64,000 bases of DNA from Apostichopus californicus (Eukaryota > Echinodermata > Holothuroidea > Aspidochirotida > Stichopodidae). The stretch is from the NCBI GenBank assembly GCA_020650975.1, contig JAIPMN010000963.1, positions 23,244-87,243 of the forward strand, in the 5' to 3' direction. Below are positions 63,461-64,000 of this stretch, in pieces (the stretch's first letter is position 1; each line of letters begins with the position of its first letter). A model generated the notes under the pieces. It saw nothing but the letters and a program-made list of their open reading frames with translations. It ran no database searches and was not told where the DNA came from. The translations under genes and the position numbers were made by a program.

Positions 63461-63515
63461 CTGTTTCAACCAAATAATATAAAAATTATAAAACATCACT
63501 AACAGACAAATATAG

Positions 63516-64000
63516 TTACAAAAGTGCTCTGAAAGAATTATTTTCTCTACAATCAGAAGTTTCTTGAAATACTGCTCAAATATATTTAATCTCGACTATG
63601 AAAGCCTGGTTGGTAAAGTAAACACTGCTGCTAAAAATGAATTCATAAGACTAGCTAAGAATATACATAGTTCTAAAGATCACCCACTTCACTCCGAGTT
63701 GATCTCTCTGTGCAATAGAACCAACAAGTACAATCTACGTAATCCTACTATCTTGCCAACCTTTAGAATTATGCTTTTTAAGAACTCATTTATCTACAGG
63801 GCAGCCATTTTTATTCAAAATGGGTTCTTAGAATCTCTGTTATAATCCTTTTAATCTTTAAAACTTCTAATCCTCCATCTTATTTCTCTTTTTTTTTTGT
63901 TCATGCTTTCATGTTTGTACATTTTTACGTCTTTTATGTATCATTTTTTATGTGTCCTATTTATAAATTTTATAATTTATACTGGAATAAAGAAATTGAA
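63516..64000 (+). mobile_element. 5'-truncated LINE, C-terminal tail, runs to window edge
   Basis: The plus frame 63516-63845 encodes, among others, NTAAKNEFIRLAKNIHSSKD, HPLHSELISLCNRTNKYNLR and RIMLFKNSFIYRAAIFIQNG, then TAA. The HPLxxE...R...KNSFIxxAIxxxN pattern is typical of the C terminus of non-LTR reverse transcriptase proteins. The 3' UTR follows with AATAAAGAAATTGAA at the edge. Confidence 0.75.

Noticed and set aside
60488-60560. Functional tRNA-Glu
   Set aside because: The anticodon hairpin is good, but the terminal acceptor stem does not pair.
385-63460. Many small separate cysteine-rich genes
   Set aside because: None of the exon-sized frames has its own start and stop with coding character; all have splice borders and matching phases, so they form one gene.
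1-64000. Bacterial or phage features (operons, ribosome binding sites, terminators, integrases)
   Set aside because: Low coding density, GT-AG introns, LINE/SINE elements and minisatellites show an animal genome.

Overview
The window is eukaryotic, and almost all of it is the interior of one very large, many-exon gene on the minus strand. Reading right to left (5'->3' of the transcript), I find 67 consecutive coding exons, here named e1 (63182-63460) to e67 (385-537). Every one of the 66 introns is bounded by GT...AG, and every exon junction joins in a compatible phase (54 phase 1, 11 phase 2, one phase 0). Together they give one uninterrupted reading frame of 13,019 nt (about 4,339 codons) with no start codon, stop codon, signal peptide or membrane segment. 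Both gene ends therefore lie outside the window.

The protein is a chain of short cysteine-rich modules of the form C-P-x-G-x-[YF]-C-x-x-G ... C-P-x-G-T-[YF] ... C-x-x-C-x-x-G-Y-Y-C. This resembles the ephrin-receptor-like / GCC2-GCC3 (TNFR-like) repeat class and carries many N-x-[ST] sequons. A secreted or extracellular giant protein is the natural inference; the function is not known to me.

The main structural observation is a higher-order repeat. Exons e26-e35, e36-e45, e46-e56 and e57-e67 form four successive blocks of roughly 8-9.4 kb (10-11 exons, about 610-700 codons each, the fourth cut by the window edge). They repeat the same order of recognisable module types, while exons are split or fused differently between blocks. 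Exons e1-e25, on the right, are more divergent, with e22-e25 matching the end of a block.

The introns hold dense minisatellites and microsatellites (units from 4 to about 170 bp), CT/GA-rich tracts, tRNA-derived SINE-like copies in at least three families, three 3' tails of non-LTR retrotransposons, and several foldback or MITE-like elements, including a 129-bp near-perfect palindrome at 8202-8330. Two tandem duplications involve splice sites: four in-frame copies of an acceptor plus the exon start at 10147-10450, and a copied donor plus exon end near 56944.

The organism is an animal. The mixture of a giant exon-shuffled extracellular gene, minisatellite-rich introns, LINE/SINE tails and MITEs suggests a marine invertebrate, perhaps an invertebrate deuterostome (amphioxus, hemichordate or echinoderm), but the sequence alone does not settle this. 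There is no convincing second protein gene, no functional tRNA or rRNA, and no prokaryotic feature.
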